DNA of 64,000 bases, from NCBI RefSeq assembly GCF_025144995.1, contig NZ_CP102250.1:124001-188000 (forward strand), in the 5' to 3' direction. The translations under genes and the position numbers were made by a program. This document shows positions 1-9,278 of the stretch, one piece after another. The DNA is from Alistipes indistinctus YIT 12060 (GTDB taxonomy: Bacteria > Bacteroidota > Bacteroidia > Bacteroidales > Rikenellaceae). Every line of letters starts with the position of its first letter. Position 1 is the first letter of the stretch. The notes under the pieces were generated by a model, which worked only from the letters and a program-made list of their open reading frames with translations, did no database searches and was not told where the DNA came from.

Positions 1-1
1 G

Positions 2-241
2 CTTCTCGGCATCAAAGATCTGCGCACTGACAAGCGGATCGATTTTGTCGGGGGAATCCGGGGGCTGGGCGAATTGCAGCGTCGCGTGGACAGCGGAGAA
101 ATGCAGGTTGCCTTTGCTCTCTATCCCGTATCCATGAAACAATTGATCGACATCGCCGATTCGGGGAATATCATGCCTCCGAAGACCACATGGTTTGAAC
201 CGAAGTTGCGTTCGGGCCTCGTGATTCACAGTCTCGAATAA
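2..241 (+). CDS. DUF1015 family protein, C-terminal 79 residues (partial)
   Basis: The frame is open from the window edge to a TAA at 239-241. The 79 visible residues end in a stretch containing MPPKTTWFEPKLRSGL, which I recognise as the conserved C-terminus of the DUF1015 family, proteins of unknown function that in Bacteroidetes commonly lie near serine biosynthesis genes. Only the C-terminus is present, so neither the start nor the upstream neighbours can be judged. The next gene on this strand begins 323 bases later with its own apparent promoter, so it is probably a separate transcription unit. Confidence 0.8.
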   Translation, partial: LLGIKDLRTDKRIDFVGGIRGLGELQRRVDSGEMQVAFALYPVSMKQLIDIADSGNIMPPKTTWFEPKLRSGLVIHSLE

Positions 242-564
242 ACCAGAGCATGAGATTCGCAGCGCAATGTACATTGCCGCTGCGAGGCTGGGCCTTCCGT
301 GCATGGAGCGCAGAAAACAGCCGGACATATCGAAATCGAATCCCGCCCGTTCTTATGATAGGATGTGGCGGGGATTTTTTTGCGGGGAATCCGTCCGCCG
401 GATAAAATGACGGAATTTGGAACGGTGTGGTTTTTATTTTGGCTTTAGCCTCATTTTCTGTGTAAAACGGGTTGATCGAAAAGGGTTAGGCATCGTAAAA
501 ATAGGTGAAATATGTAATCGTTTTTGGTCTATTCCGGTAAATTTGTAATCAAAATAGCGTAGTT
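242..564. other. Intergenic region before the oxidoreductase operon
   Basis: This 323-base stretch between the DUF1015 gene and the ferredoxin-like gene holds no convincing reading frame. The last 150 bases are clearly more AT-rich than the flanking genes, as expected for a promoter region. No strong terminator hairpin was seen after the DUF1015 stop. Confidence 0.6.
538..545 (+). promoter_or_regulatory. Candidate -7 box TAAATTTG of the ketoacid oxidoreductase operon
   Basis: TAAATTTG fits the Bacteroidetes -7 consensus TAnnTTTG and lies 19 bases before the first ATG of the operon. A TTTG occurs only 11 bases upstream (523-526), closer than the usual 19-20, so the -33 element is unconvincing. 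The implied leader is very short. Confidence 0.35.
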
Positions 565-795
565 ATGGCTAAAATTAAAGGCACGGTCGTGATCGACAAA
601 GAGCGATGCAAAGGATGCAATCTCTGCGTGGTGGCTTGTCCCGTGCAGGTGCTGGCGTTGGCCGGCGAGGTCAACGGCAAAGGGTACAACTATTCGCAGA
701 TGGTCCGTCCAGACGATTGTATCGGATGTGCGAGTTGTGCGATCGTATGTCCCGACAGCTGTATCGCCGTGTACCGCCAGAAATTCGAGGAGTAG
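565..795 (+). CDS. 4Fe-4S dicluster ferredoxin subunit of a 2-oxoacid:ferredoxin oxidoreductase
   Basis: A 76-residue protein with two CxxCxxCxxxCP motifs (Cys15, 18, 21, 25 and Cys52, 55, 58, 62), each able to bind a 4Fe-4S cluster. It is the delta (KorD/VorD-type) subunit that carries electrons from the TPP subunits to free ferredoxin. It is the first of four closely spaced genes (delta, alpha, beta, gamma), the layout of the four-subunit 2-oxoglutarate or branched-chain 2-oxoacid oxidoreductases of anaerobes. Sequence alone does not fix the substrate. Confidence 0.88.
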   Translation: MAKIKGTVVIDKERCKGCNLCVVACPVQVLALAGEVNGKGYNYSQMVRPDDCIGCASCAIVCPDSCIAVYRQKFEE

Positions 796-836
796 CCGGC
801 CGCCGTGGCGGCCTGAATGCCTAAATGAGAGTCAAC

Positions 837-1925
837 ATGGAAGAGATAAGATTAATGAAGGGAAATGAGGTGATCGCCGAAGCGGCCGTCCGGTGCGGTT
901 GTGACGGCTATTTCGGCTACCCCATTACCCCGCAGTCGGAAATATTGGAGACGCTTACTGAAATGAGGCCCTGGGAAACAACCGGAATGGTCGTTCTGCA
1001 GGCCGAAAGCGAAACCGCTGCAATCAATATGGTGTATGGAGGAGCCGCCTGCGGCAAGCGGGTCATGACCTCCTCGTCGAGCCCCGGCATCAGCCTGATG
1101 TGTGAGGGACTGAGTTATCTGGCCGGAGCCGAATTGCCCTGCCTGTTGGTCAACGTATCGCGCGGTGGTCCGGGCCTCGGTACGATCCAGCCATCCCAGG
1201 CCGACTATTTTCAGGCGGTGAAGGGAGGCGGCCACGGTGATTACCACCTGATCGTACTGGCTCCCTATTCCGTGCAGGAGATGTATGATTTCGTGCCGCT
1301 CGGATTTGAACTGGCTTTCAAATACTGTAATCCGGTCATGATCCTGGCTGACGGTGTCATTGGGCAAATGATGGAAAAAGTTGTGCTTACCCCGCAGCAA
1401 CCTCGTTGGACGGACGAATATATCGCAGAAAAGTATGATTGGGCCCTGACGGGAAAACCCTCCGGTCGCGTCCGCAATGTGGTGACTTCGCTCGAACTCG
1501 ATCCGGCGCAACAGGAACGGGTCAATGAAAAACTCCAGCGCAAATATGCCGATGTGCGGCGCGATGAAGTGCGTTTTGAAGCGATCCGGTGTGAAGATGC
1601 GGACTACGTCTTGGTGGCTTATGGCTCATCGGCCCGTATTTGCTCGAAAGTGGTCGAAATGGGCCGTGAGGAGGGAATTAAAGTGGGCCTGTTGCGTCCG
1701 ATTACGCTCTTTCCCTTCCCTACCGAGGCAATCGGCGAACTGTCCCGCAAGGTGAAAGGTTTCTTGTCGGTGGAGATGAGCGCGGGGCAGATGGTCGAGG
1801 ATGTCCGGCTGGCCGTCGAGGGGCGTGCACCGGTTTGTCATTACGGCCGTATGGGTGGTATCGTACACTCGCCGGGCGAGGTGTTCGAGGCGCTGAAGTC
1901 CAATTTCCTCTCTAAAACGAAGTAA
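837..1925 (+). CDS. vorB: 2-oxoacid:ferredoxin oxidoreductase alpha subunit (VorB/KorA type)
   Basis: The protein oxidatively decarboxylates a 2-oxoacid with CoA to acyl-CoA, passing electrons to ferredoxin, together with its neighbours. The pyrimidine-binding signature GYFGYPITPQSE lies near residues 24-35, and a C-terminal domain starts near residue 245. I prefer the ATG at 837 because the protein then begins MEEIRLMKGNE, the usual start of this family; an in-frame ATG at 825 adds only four residues. Relatives are often named 3-methyl-2-oxobutanoate dehydrogenase subunit VorB, but a 2-oxoglutarate enzyme (KorA) is equally possible. The beta subunit gene follows after 3 bases, so the genes are translated as a unit. 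Confidence 0.88.
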   Translation: MEEIRLMKGNEVIAEAAVRCGCDGYFGYPITPQSEILETLTEMRPWETTGMVVLQAESETAAINMVYGGAACGKRVMTSSSSPGISLMCEGLSYLAGAELPCLLVNVSRGGPGLGTIQPSQADYFQAVKGGGHGDYHLIVLAPYSVQEMYDFVPLGFELAFKYCNPVMILADGVIGQMMEKVVLTPQQPRWTDEYIAEKYDWALTGKPSGRVRNVVTSLELDPAQQERVNEKLQRKYADVRRDEVRFEAIRCEDADYVLVAYGSSARICSKVVEMGREEGIKVGLLRPITLFPFPTEAIGELSRKVKGFLSVEMSAGQMVEDVRLAVEGRAPVCHYGRMGGIVHSPGEVFEALKSNFLSKTK

Positions 1926-1928
1926 GCG

Positions 1929-2690
1929 ATGGCAAATGTTGTTGAGATAAAACCCGAGAATCAGGTTTATGCCAAGTCGGGCCTGATTTTAGACAATACG
2001 ATGCACTATTGTCCGGGATGCAGCCATGGGGTCGTGCACAAGCTGATCGCCGAAGTGCTCGAAGAATTGAATCTCGAACACGATGCGATCGGGGTGTCTC
2101 CGGTCGGCTGCTCGGTGTTCGCCTATAATTATATCGATATCGACTGGGCCGAGGCGGCGCACGGCCGTGCCGCAGCCGTAGCTTCGGCGATGAAGCGTTT
2201 GCGTCCCGACAAACTGGTCTTTACCTACCAGGGTGACGGTGACTTGGCCGCGATTGGTACGGGCGAGACGATGCATGCCTGCAACCGCGGAGAGAATATT
2301 ACGATCATCTTCGTCAACAATGCGATTTATGGGATGACCGGCGGCCAGATGGCCCCGACGACACTGCTGGGTATGAAAACGGCTACGACGCCTGCCGGAC
2401 GTGATCCGAAGCTGAACGGTTATCCTTACAAGATCGCCGATATGGTCAAACTGCTCGACGGCGTCCGTTACGTGACGCGCCAGAGCGTGCATACGCCAGC
2501 TTCGGTGCGTAAAGCGAAAAAAGCGATCAAAAAGGCGTTTTCGAATTCGATGGAAGAGAAAGGGTTATCGTTCGTCGAAATCGTGGCGACCTGCAGCTCG
2601 GGATGGAAAATGTCACCGGCCGAGGCGAATAACTGGATGAGCGAGCATATGTTCGAGGCCTATCCGCTCGGTGACTTGAAGGACCTTTAA
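1929..2690 (+). CDS. 2-oxoacid:ferredoxin oxidoreductase beta subunit (TPP-binding)
   Basis: This 253-residue subunit binds thiamine diphosphate. The family signature YCPGCSHG is at residues 27-34, and the TPP pyrophosphate/Mg motif GDGD at 102-105 is followed by an NN-containing loop (FVNNAIYGMTGGQ). Its length matches the KorB/VorA beta subunits of four-subunit enzymes. It sits between alpha and gamma and works with them in the cytoplasm to link amino-acid-derived oxoacids to reduced ferredoxin. Confidence 0.9.
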   Translation: MANVVEIKPENQVYAKSGLILDNTMHYCPGCSHGVVHKLIAEVLEELNLEHDAIGVSPVGCSVFAYNYIDIDWAEAAHGRAAAVASAMKRLRPDKLVFTYQGDGDLAAIGTGETMHACNRGENITIIFVNNAIYGMTGGQMAPTTLLGMKTATTPAGRDPKLNGYPYKIADMVKLLDGVRYVTRQSVHTPASVRKAKKAIKKAFSNSMEEKGLSFVEIVATCSSGWKMSPAEANNWMSEHMFEAYPLGDLKDL

Positions 2691-2702
2691 GCGAGAAAAT
2701 TT

Positions 2703-3251
2703 ATGGCTAAAGAAGAGATAATTATAGCAGGTTTCGGTGGACAGGGCGTGCTCTCGATGGGCAAAATTCTGGCCTATTCGGGAGTGATGCAGGACATGGA
2801 AGTGAGCTGGATGCCTTCATACGGTCCTGAAATGCGTGGAGGAACGGCTAATGTAACGGTTATTCTCAGCGATAAACCGGTCAGTTCGCCTATTTCGCAC
2901 GAGTACGATACGGCGATTATTCTCAATCAGCAGAGTCTGGATAAATTCGAGCCGTTGGTGAAACGGGGCGGCGTGCTGATTTACGATCCGAACGGTATTT
3001 CCCGGCATCCGGTACGCAAGGATATCGCCGTTTATGCGATCGATGCGACCGCCGAAGCGGCACGCATGGGAAATATGCGCGTGTTCAATACGATGATTCT
3101 GGGCGGTTATCTGAAGGTACGGCCGCAGGTATTGGTGGAAAATGTGATGAAAGGTTTGGCTAAGTCCTTGCCCGAAAGGCTTCACAAACTGTTGCCCGCA
3201 AATGAAGAGGCGATCCGTCACGGTATGGAGATCATTCGTAAGGTCGAGTAA
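2703..3251 (+). CDS. 2-oxoacid:ferredoxin oxidoreductase gamma subunit
   Basis: A 182-residue protein starting with the glycine-rich GFGGQGV motif (residues 10-16) and carrying SYGPEMRGG, the hallmark of the gamma subunits (KorC/VorC/PorC) of 2-oxoacid:ferredoxin oxidoreductases, which help bind CoA. It is the last gene of the operon, 12 bases after the beta subunit. A strong hairpin terminator lies about 75 bases downstream, so all four subunits can come from one mRNA. Confidence 0.9.
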   Translation: MAKEEIIIAGFGGQGVLSMGKILAYSGVMQDMEVSWMPSYGPEMRGGTANVTVILSDKPVSSPISHEYDTAIILNQQSLDKFEPLVKRGGVLIYDPNGISRHPVRKDIAVYAIDATAEAARMGNMRVFNTMILGGYLKVRPQVLVENVMKGLAKSLPERLHKLLPANEEAIRHGMEIIRKVE

Positions 3252-3284
3252 TTTACCGGGTGGAAAGTCGCAGGATCGGCTGTT

Positions 3285-3292
3285 TACCTTTG
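3285..3292 (+). promoter_or_regulatory. Orphan -7-type box TACCTTTG
   Basis: TACCTTTG is an exact TAnnTTTG match, followed by GCGCC. The next plus-strand feature is a terminator hairpin at 3326-3354, so a transcript started here would be about 55 bases long and contains no start codon. No good -33 element is visible. It may drive a small RNA or be a chance match. Confidence 0.3.
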
Positions 3293-3325
3293 CGCCATAA
3301 AGAATTTAAGAATAGGGATAAAACG

Positions 3326-3354
3326 AATTCCGGCTTTCAAAAGCCGGAATTTTT
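3326..3354. terminator. Bidirectional rho-independent terminator between convergent genes
   Basis: A perfect 11-bp inverted repeat (AATTCCGGCTT / AAGCCGGAATT, loop TCAA) is flanked by A-rich sequence on the left and T-rich on the right. It lies between the rightward oxidoreductase operon and the leftward gene ending at 3362 and can serve both. Confidence 0.85.
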
Positions 3355-3361
3355 GCAATGG

Positions 3362-4033
3362 TTACTGTCGGGAGTCTTCCCGGTCGCTGTTCTCCGATTC
3401 TTCTACCTCCTCATCTCCCCTCAGGCGAGGTAAACTGAGTTTGTATTTCACCGCGACGATCCGGGTGGCGATTACCGTGAGGGCGGCCAGAACTTGGGTC
3501 AGGTGCGGAGCGTAGTCGAGCCGGTAGCAGATCCAGTAGACGATCCCGCCGAATACACAGGCCATGGCATAAATTTCCTTGCGGAAAATCAGCGGCACTT
3601 CGTTGATCAGGATATCGCGCAGTACACCGCCGGCGGCACCGGTGATCGTACCCATGATAATTGCGATCCAGAAGGGAAAGTCTGCTGCGATCGTCTTTTG
3701 AATGCCGACGACGACGAATAGAGCCAGACCTATCGTGTCGAAAATGAAGAAAGTGTTGTTGAGCCGGATGAGGTAACGGCCGAAAATGATCACCAACAGC
3801 AACGCCACTGCCGTGACGGTAAGGTAGATGCTGTTCAGCATCCAGAATGCCGTGGTATCGAGCAGCAGGTCGCGGATCGTACCGCCTCCGATCGCCGTGA
3901 TCAACCCGACCACATAAGCTCCGAACCAGTCGAAACGTTTGGCGGATGCCAGCCGGATACCGCTGATCGCAAAGGCCAACGTTCCGAGGATTTCGATGAT
4001 GGATGGAAAGGTCAGTGCCATGACTGCATGCAT
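3362..4033 (-). CDS. TRIC/UPF0126 family membrane protein (YadS-like)
   Basis: A 223-residue, very hydrophobic protein with two related three-helix units, each containing the family's glycine-rich loop: GGGTIRDLLLD near residue 50 and GAAGGVLRDIL near residue 136. This internal repeat is the signature of the trimeric intracellular cation channel (TRIC)/UPF0126 family of inner-membrane proteins, some of which have been assigned as K+ channels or glycine transporters. The last 20 residues are charged and cytoplasmic. It is apparently a single-gene unit. Confidence 0.85.
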   Translation of the reverse strand: MHAVMALTFPSIIEILGTLAFAISGIRLASAKRFDWFGAYVVGLITAIGGGTIRDLLLDTTAFWMLNSIYLTVTAVALLLVIIFGRYLIRLNNTFFIFDTIGLALFVVVGIQKTIAADFPFWIAIIMGTITGAAGGVLRDILINEVPLIFRKEIYAMACVFGGIVYWICYRLDYAPHLTQVLAALTVIATRIVAVKYKLSLPRLRGDEEVEESENSDREDSRQ

Positions 4034-4156
4034 GTGTGTGACATACTTCGACCGGACGGATGCGGAAGCCCGATTGTGAATGCCGATGATTTTTATCAGA
4101 AATTTATTTTGGAGGAAGTGCGTGCCGGAGTATTCCGTTCCCGTTTTATATCTTCC

Positions 4157-5119
4157 TTATTGGCAATAATAAGCGGCGATCTCCTTGAATCCCCGCAATA
4201 GTTCGTCGGCGTGCATCCGTTTTTTCCCCGCCAGTTGCAACTCTGTGATACGGATATAACCGTCGCCGCAGGCTACTTTGAATATTTGTTTATTGTCGGA
4301 ACGGATGGTGCCCGGTTGTTCCTGGTGTGGAGAGGGTTCTGGTTCGACAGTATAGATTTTCAGTATTGAGGCCGATTCACCCCGTACCAGTTCGGTCCAC
4401 GCTGCCGGATACGGACTCAGGCCCCGGATCAGGTTGTTGATTTCGTTACAGCCTTGTGTCCAATCGATACGGCAGGTCTCTTTGAAGATTTTGGGAGCTC
4501 CCTTCAATCCGGTCGTTTCAGTTTGAGGCTGGGGAATCGGAGCCGTGTCGCCGACGGCGATTTTTTCGACGGTTCGGACGACCAAGTCCGTACCTGTTTC
4601 CATCAGTTTATCGTGTAGTGAACCGACATTGTCTCCGGGCAGGATTTGCACCCGGCTTTGTCCTAAAATATCCCCTTTGTCTATCTCGTGGTTCAGCAGG
4701 AACGTTGTTACACCGGTCTCCTGCTCGCCGTTGATGATGGCCCAGTTGATCGGTGCGGCCCCACGGTATTGCGGCAACAGCGAAGCGTGCAGGTTGAAAG
4801 TGCCGAGCCGGGGCATTGCCCAGATAATCTCGGGCAGCATGCGGAAAGCGATGACGATCGCCAGGTCGGGATTCAGTGCGCGGAATGCCTCGACGAAATC
4901 CGGCGCTTTCAATTTCTCCGGCTGGAGGATCGGCAGACCGACTGAAGCGGCATAACGTTTCACGGCCGACTCCTGTACCTTGAGTCCGCGTCCGGCCGGT
5001 TTATCGGGGGTTGTGACTACCCCGACAATATTGTAGCCCTCCTCTACCAACCGTTGGAGCGGCATGACGGCGAAGTCGGGCGTGCCCATATAAACGATGC
5101 GAAGTTGTTTGCTTTCCAT
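4157..5119 (-). CDS. fmt: Methionyl-tRNA formyltransferase
   Basis: The enzyme formylates the initiator Met-tRNA using 10-formyl-THF. The N-terminal formyltransferase domain begins RIVYMGTPDFA and contains the folate/catalytic segment FNLHASLLPQYRGAAPINW (the HASLLP loop) and a downstream TGVTTF stretch; the C-terminal OB-fold domain fills the last 100 residues. The frame is open to 5158, but the ATG at 5119 gives MESKQLRIVYMG and a 320-residue protein, the usual Fmt length. The 168 bases upstream hold no other gene. Confidence 0.95.
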   Translation of the reverse strand: MESKQLRIVYMGTPDFAVMPLQRLVEEGYNIVGVVTTPDKPAGRGLKVQESAVKRYAASVGLPILQPEKLKAPDFVEAFRALNPDLAIVIAFRMLPEIIWAMPRLGTFNLHASLLPQYRGAAPINWAIINGEQETGVTTFLLNHEIDKGDILGQSRVQILPGDNVGSLHDKLMETGTDLVVRTVEKIAVGDTAPIPQPQTETTGLKGAPKIFKETCRIDWTQGCNEINNLIRGLSPYPAAWTELVRGESASILKIYTVEPEPSPHQEQPGTIRSDNKQIFKVACGDGYIRITELQLAGKKRMHADELLRGFKEIAAYYCQ

Positions 5120-5287
5120 GATGCGTGTCGGGTCAATATTTTTGAAAATTGTACACAAATCGGCTCGGATGACGGCCTGTCCCGGTTTGATTGGGGGAAC
5201 GTGGCCCGATTATCGTCCGCGTCGATATTCCCGGTTGTCTCGTCCCGGAAATTTACCGGGTTCCTATCCGGGTCGTGAGTTGCTGTG

Positions 5288-5668
5288 TCAGGCTACGATC
5301 TCCACCCGGTTGCCGTCCGGGTCTCCGATTACGCTTTCGAAAAAGCCGTCGCCTGTCGTGCGTGGCTCGCTGAAGACACGAAAACCGTCTTCCCGCAACC
5401 GCCGGGTTAGGCCGTGTACCGCTTCCACTGTTCCAGCGTTGAATGCGACGTGGCAAAAACCTGTACATTCTTTTGTAGCCGGCGAGGTAATATCCGTCCG
5501 GCTCATGATTTCGAGTGCGGCGCTGTGGCCGAAACGGATGAAATAGGATTCGAAACCTTTCCCCGGGTTGACATACTTTTCGCTGCTTTCGCCACCGAAG
5601 TAGGTCACGTAGAACGACCGCATCTGTTCGAGACGCGTTGTCCAAAGGGCTATGTGTGCGATTTGCAT
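5288..5668 (-). CDS. VOC (glyoxalase/bleomycin-resistance) fold protein
   Basis: A 126-residue single-domain protein with the two beta-alpha-beta-beta-beta units of the vicinal oxygen chelate fold. The first starts IAHIALWTTRLEQMRSFY (metal-ligand His near residue 5), and the second starts GFCHVAFN with a second His near residue 72 and ends with DPDGNRVEIV. These are metal-dependent lyases or dioxygenases, but the substrate cannot be told from sequence. It starts 11 bases after ribBA and is probably cotranscribed with it. Confidence 0.85.
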   Translation of the reverse strand: MQIAHIALWTTRLEQMRSFYVTYFGGESSEKYVNPGKGFESYFIRFGHSAALEIMSRTDITSPATKECTGFCHVAFNAGTVEAVHGLTRRLREDGFRVFSEPRTTGDGFFESVIGDPDGNRVEIVA

Positions 5669-5679
5669 ACCGTGTGTGT

Positions 5680-6903
5680 TTAATGCTTGAACAGGCCGAG
5701 TTTATGTCCCATCAGCGTTTCCTTGGTTTCGAGATACTTCTCGTTGTACTCGTTGGGCGGGATAACGATCGGTACGTTTTCGACGATCCGCAGACCGTAA
5801 CCTTCCAATCCGGCCCGTTTCTGTGGGTTGTTCGTCAACAGTCGCATATTCGTCACGCCGATTTCGCGCAGGATGCTGGCTCCTACCCCGTAATCGCGTT
5901 CGTCGGCTTTGAAACCGAGTTTGAGGTTCGCCTCGACCGTGTCATAGCCCTCCTCCTGCAACTTGTATGCCTTCATTTTGTTCAGCAGGCCGATACCCCG
6001 GCCCTCCTGGATCAGGTACACGACTGCACCTTTGCCCTCTTTTTCGATCATGCGCATCGATTCGTGCAGCTGGTTGCCGCAATCGCAGCGGTATGATCCG
6101 AAAATGTCGCCGGTAACGCAGGACGAATGGACGCGTACCAGTATAGGCTCCCCTTCTTTCCATTCGCCCTTTATCATCGCTACGTGTTCCAGCCCGTTGC
6201 TTTTCTGGCGGAACGGAATCAGCCTGAAATGGCCCCACTGCGTGGGCATGTCGACCGTTTCCCCCCGTTCCACGATCGATTCGTTGCGCAGGCGGTAAGC
6301 GATGATATCGGCGATCGATATGATTTTCAGGTCGAATTTTTTTGCGATTTCCAGCAGGTCCGGCATACGTGCCATCGTGCCGTCCTCGTTCATGATCTCG
6401 ATCAGTGCCCCGCCGGTTTGCAGTCCGGCCATGCGCGTCAGGTCGACGACCGCTTCGGTATGTCCTGGGCGGCGCAGCACTCCCCGGTTACGGGCCCGGA
6501 GCGGGAAAATATGTCCCGGACGCCCCAGGTCAGACGGCTTGGTCTTCGGATCGACCAATGCGCGGATCGTTGCGGCGCGGTCGTGCGCGCTGACTCCGGT
6601 CGTACATCCTTCGCCGAGCAGGTCGATCGAAACGGTGAACGGCGTGCCCAGCAGCGACGTATTGTCGGCCACCTGCATGTCCAGTTCCAACTCCTTGCAA
6701 CGGTCTTCGGTCAGTGGTGCGCACATCACCCCGCGTCCGTTGTGCAGCATGAAGTTGACGATTTCGGGCGTGATCTTTTCCGCAGCGACGATGAAGTCGC
6801 CTTCGTTTTCACGGTCTTCGTCGTCGACGACGATTACGACTTTCCCTTGGCGGATATCCTCGAGTACCTCTTCGACACTATTGAGCACACTCTGTTTTGT
6901 CAT
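5680..6903 (-). CDS. ribBA: Bifunctional 3,4-dihydroxy-2-butanone-4-phosphate synthase / GTP cyclohydrolase II
   Basis: The 407-residue fusion catalyses both entry steps of riboflavin synthesis. The N-terminal half has the RibB acidic loop [11 protein letters not shown] (about residues 27-37). The C-terminal half has the GTP cyclohydrolase II zinc cysteines in [17 protein letters not shown] (near residues 257-275) and the EGRGIGL loop. The start overlaps the end of the permease gene upstream by 26 bases, so translation of the two is probably coupled. No FMN riboswitch was recognised; none would fit, because the upstream sequence is coding. Confidence 0.95.
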   Translation of the reverse strand: MTKQSVLNSVEEVLEDIRQGKVVIVVDDEDRENEGDFIVAAEKITPEIVNFMLHNGRGVMCAPLTEDRCKELELDMQVADNTSLLGTPFTVSIDLLGEGCTTGVSAHDRAATIRALVDPKTKPSDLGRPGHIFPLRARNRGVLRRPGHTEAVVDLTRMAGLQTGGALIEIMNEDGTMARMPDLLEIAKKFDLKIISIADIIAYRLRNESIVERGETVDMPTQWGHFRLIPFRQKSNGLEHVAMIKGEWKEGEPILVRVHSSCVTGDIFGSYRCDCGNQLHESMRMIEKEGKGAVVYLIQEGRGIGLLNKMKAYKLQEEGYDTVEANLKLGFKADERDYGVGASILREIGVTNMRLLTNNPQKRAGLEGYGLRIVENVPIVIPPNEYNEKYLETKETLMGHKLGLFKH

Positions 6904-8356
6904 GGTTTTTCCGTTTTATGGCGAATATGTGATTGAAAAATGCTTTTAGTTTTTTGTAGCGCTGCGTGTACCATTCGGCATTGAACAGGTTGGAGTCGTT
7001 GGTGGCCTTGTAGGTCAGGTAAACCGAAATGGGCAGCAGGATGAATGTGGCGATCCACATGCCTGCAAACGAGCCCCAGGTACCCTCTTTGGCCATTTTT
7101 TCACCTGTAATCGTAATGATGTAATAGATCACGAAGAACGATACCGAAACGACGATCGGCATACCCAGGCCACCTTTGCGGATAATCGCACCCAACGGTG
7201 CGCCGATCAGGAAGAAGATCATGATCGAAACGGGCAGCGAGAGTTTGCGGTGCCATTCGACTTTGTATTTGTAGAGCTGCGCCAGCGCGTCTTTCGAGGT
7301 GGTTTCGTCGAAAGAGAACGATCCCTGTGCGGAACGGGCCTGCGAAATAGCCCGTTCGTAGAGCTCTTTCCTTTGCTGTACGCTCATTTTTTGCATTGTG
7401 TCCAGGACGGCGAAAGCTTTTTGGTGGGTGGGCCGGGGAATGCTGTCCGAAAGAATCGTGTTGTCGTGCGTGAAGATTTGCGATTCGATCAGCGGCTTGA
7501 ACGACGCGGCGGCCGTCTCTTTGCTGACCTGCTCTAACGAGTCGATCCCGATCATCAGTTCGCGCGTATTCTTGGTTTGGCTGCTGTTGAACAGCGACAT
7601 GTCGCTGCGTTCGAAATCGAATCCGGCCAACGGAATCACGCCGTTCTGCACATCGAAAATATGGTGGCGCAACGTGCTGTTATCAAACCAGGTGTAGTTA
7701 CGCGATTCTTCGTAAGTCTCACCGTTGTAGAGGGTGACGAGCAGGTATTTCTTGTCATCCGACAGGGTGATGTACCCCGAGTCGGCTACCGTAGTAGTCA
7801 TGTCCCCGTCCGGATTGCGCGTATCATAGATCAGGATGTCGGTGAGCAGCTTGGTTTTGGGGTTCTGTTCGCCGACACGTATACTCATGTTGTCGATTCC
7901 GTTGAAAAAGATACCGTCCTTGAATTCGATCGACTGTTTCTGCTGGCGAATGTCATACAGCAACGCATAGATTTTCTTGGTCGCATGCGGCACCAGGTTG
8001 TTGGCGACGAAGAAACTGCCGATAGAGATCGCACCTACTACAATAATCAGCGGGCGGAGAATGCGCGGCAGCGAAATACCCGCTGATTTGAGCGCCAGCA
8101 GTTCGTAGTTTTCACCGAGATTTCCCAGCGTCATAATCGCGGCCAACAACGTGGCCAGCGGCAGTCCCATCGGGATCAGCGTCATGGCGGCCCAGAACAT
8201 CAATTCGCCGATCACGCTCATGTCGAGACCCTTGCCCACCAATTCGTCGATGTAACGCCACATGAACTGCATGATCAGCACGAACATCACGATGAAGAAC
8301 GTGAGGATCATCGGGCCCAGATACGATTTCAATACGAGTTTGTGGACGGTTTTCAT
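6878..8356 (-). CDS. LptF/LptG (YjgP/YjgQ) family permease
   Basis: A 492-residue protein with three transmembrane helices at the N-terminus (to about residue 120), a large soluble beta-jellyroll-like middle section, and three helices at the C-terminus: the YjgP/YjgQ plan. LptF and LptG are the inner-membrane subunits that extract lipopolysaccharide for LptB2-driven export. It starts inside the end of the upstream metal permease gene (ATGA overlap, 8353-8356) and runs into ribBA. Which of LptF or LptG it matches cannot be decided by eye. Confidence 0.85.
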   Translation of the reverse strand: MKTVHKLVLKSYLGPMILTFFIVMFVLIMQFMWRYIDELVGKGLDMSVIGELMFWAAMTLIPMGLPLATLLAAIMTLGNLGENYELLALKSAGISLPRILRPLIIVVGAISIGSFFVANNLVPHATKKIYALLYDIRQQKQSIEFKDGIFFNGIDNMSIRVGEQNPKTKLLTDILIYDTRNPDGDMTTTVADSGYITLSDDKKYLLVTLYNGETYEESRNYTWFDNSTLRHHIFDVQNGVIPLAGFDFERSDMSLFNSSQTKNTRELMIGIDSLEQVSKETAAASFKPLIESQIFTHDNTILSDSIPRPTHQKAFAVLDTMQKMSVQQRKELYERAISQARSAQGSFSFDETTSKDALAQLYKYKVEWHRKLSLPVSIMIFFLIGAPLGAIIRKGGLGMPIVVSVSFFVIYYIITITGEKMAKEGTWGSFAGMWIATFILLPISVYLTYKATNDSNLFNAEWYTQRYKKLKAFFNHIFAIKRKNHDKTECAQ

Positions 8357-9186
8357 CGGGTCTTCATTCTGCGCTTGAGACGAACAAAGGTAATCGTTTT
8401 TACGGCAATAAGCGTAACGGTCAGCACAAATATTGTGGATGCGCCCGAAGGTATGTTGGTCTGGTAACTGATATAGAGGCCGGCGAATGCGCTCAGTGCG
8501 GCGATAACCGATCCGTAGAGGAGTATCCGTCCGAACGATTTGGAAATCAGGTTGCCGATCACCGCAGGGATGGTCAATAGCGAGATCAGCAGGACGATCC
8601 CTACGACGCGGATCGAAATGACGATCGTGACGGCTACCAATGTGGCCATCAGGTAGCTGATCGTCCGTGTGGGGAAGTTCTGGCTCCGGGCGTATTCCCG
8701 GTCGAATGCGACGAACAGGATAGGATGGTACATCGTTCCGAATATCAGCAGTATGGCCAGGTCGACGACTCCCATCCAGAAGATGTCAGTCCCGGTGACG
8801 CTCAGGATATTGCCGAAAAGGAAACTCATCAGGTTCGGGGCATAGCCCGGTGTCAGGTAGATGAAGATAATGCCGATGGCCATACCCAGCGACCAGAGCA
8901 ACCCGATAGCCGAATCTTCACGGATCTGTTTCCGGGCGGTGAACGTTTCGATGCCCAGTGCGGACAGAACGGCGAACAGCAACGCCCCCAGTAACGGGTT
9001 GGCCCCGAAGTAATAGGCCATACCAATCCCCCCGAACGATGCGTGCGTGATGCCACCGCTGAGGAATACGAGCCTCCGGCAGACCACATAGGTGCCGATC
9101 ATGCCGCAGGCCACTCCGCAGAGCAAACAGGCCAACGCCGCATGGGTGAGGAATTTGTATTGGAAAATTTCTCCGATAAAGTCCAT
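8353..9186 (-). CDS. Zinc/manganese-type ABC transporter permease
   Basis: A hydrophobic protein of 277 residues with about eight membrane helices and the ABC-3 family pattern (VCRRLVFLSGGITHASFGGIG near the N-terminus). This family imports Zn2+, Mn2+ or Fe2+ with an ATPase and a binding protein, neither of which is in the window. The frame runs to 9249, but the ATG at 9186 gives the usual start (MDFIGEIFQY) and leaves room for the divergent mtaB promoter. It heads a leftward run: permease, LptF/G-like, ribBA, VOC. Confidence 0.85.
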   Translation of the reverse strand: MDFIGEIFQYKFLTHAALACLLCGVACGMIGTYVVCRRLVFLSGGITHASFGGIGMAYYFGANPLLGALLFAVLSALGIETFTARKQIREDSAIGLLWSLGMAIGIIFIYLTPGYAPNLMSFLFGNILSVTGTDIFWMGVVDLAILLIFGTMYHPILFVAFDREYARSQNFPTRTISYLMATLVAVTIVISIRVVGIVLLISLLTIPAVIGNLISKSFGRILLYGSVIAALSAFAGLYISYQTNIPSGASTIFVLTVTLIAVKTITFVRLKRRMKTR

Positions 9187-9236
9187 AGCCGGAATAAGAG
9201 TTACAAAACTACGGGTTTTTCGCGAAATAATAAGTG

Positions 9237-9252
9237 TATTTTTGTACATTTG
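9237..9252 (+). promoter_or_regulatory. Tandem -7 boxes upstream of mtaB
   Basis: TATTTTTG (9237-9244) is directly followed by TACATTTG (9245-9252); both fit TAnnTTTG. They lie 27-42 bases before the ATG at 9279, in the gap between divergent genes. No clean TTTG is seen 19-20 bases upstream. Confidence 0.45.
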
Positions 9253-9278
9253 TCGTCCGCTTCAAAAACGATTCCAAG

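Noticed and set aside
852-1511. Long leftward frame opposite the alpha subunit gene
   Set aside because: GC-rich shadow of a well-supported gene; the same holds for several opposite-strand frames over mtaB, ribBA and the hexosaminidase.
5244-5260. CCCGG/CCGGG hairpin after the VOC gene
   Set aside because: Short stem without T-run; not called as terminator.
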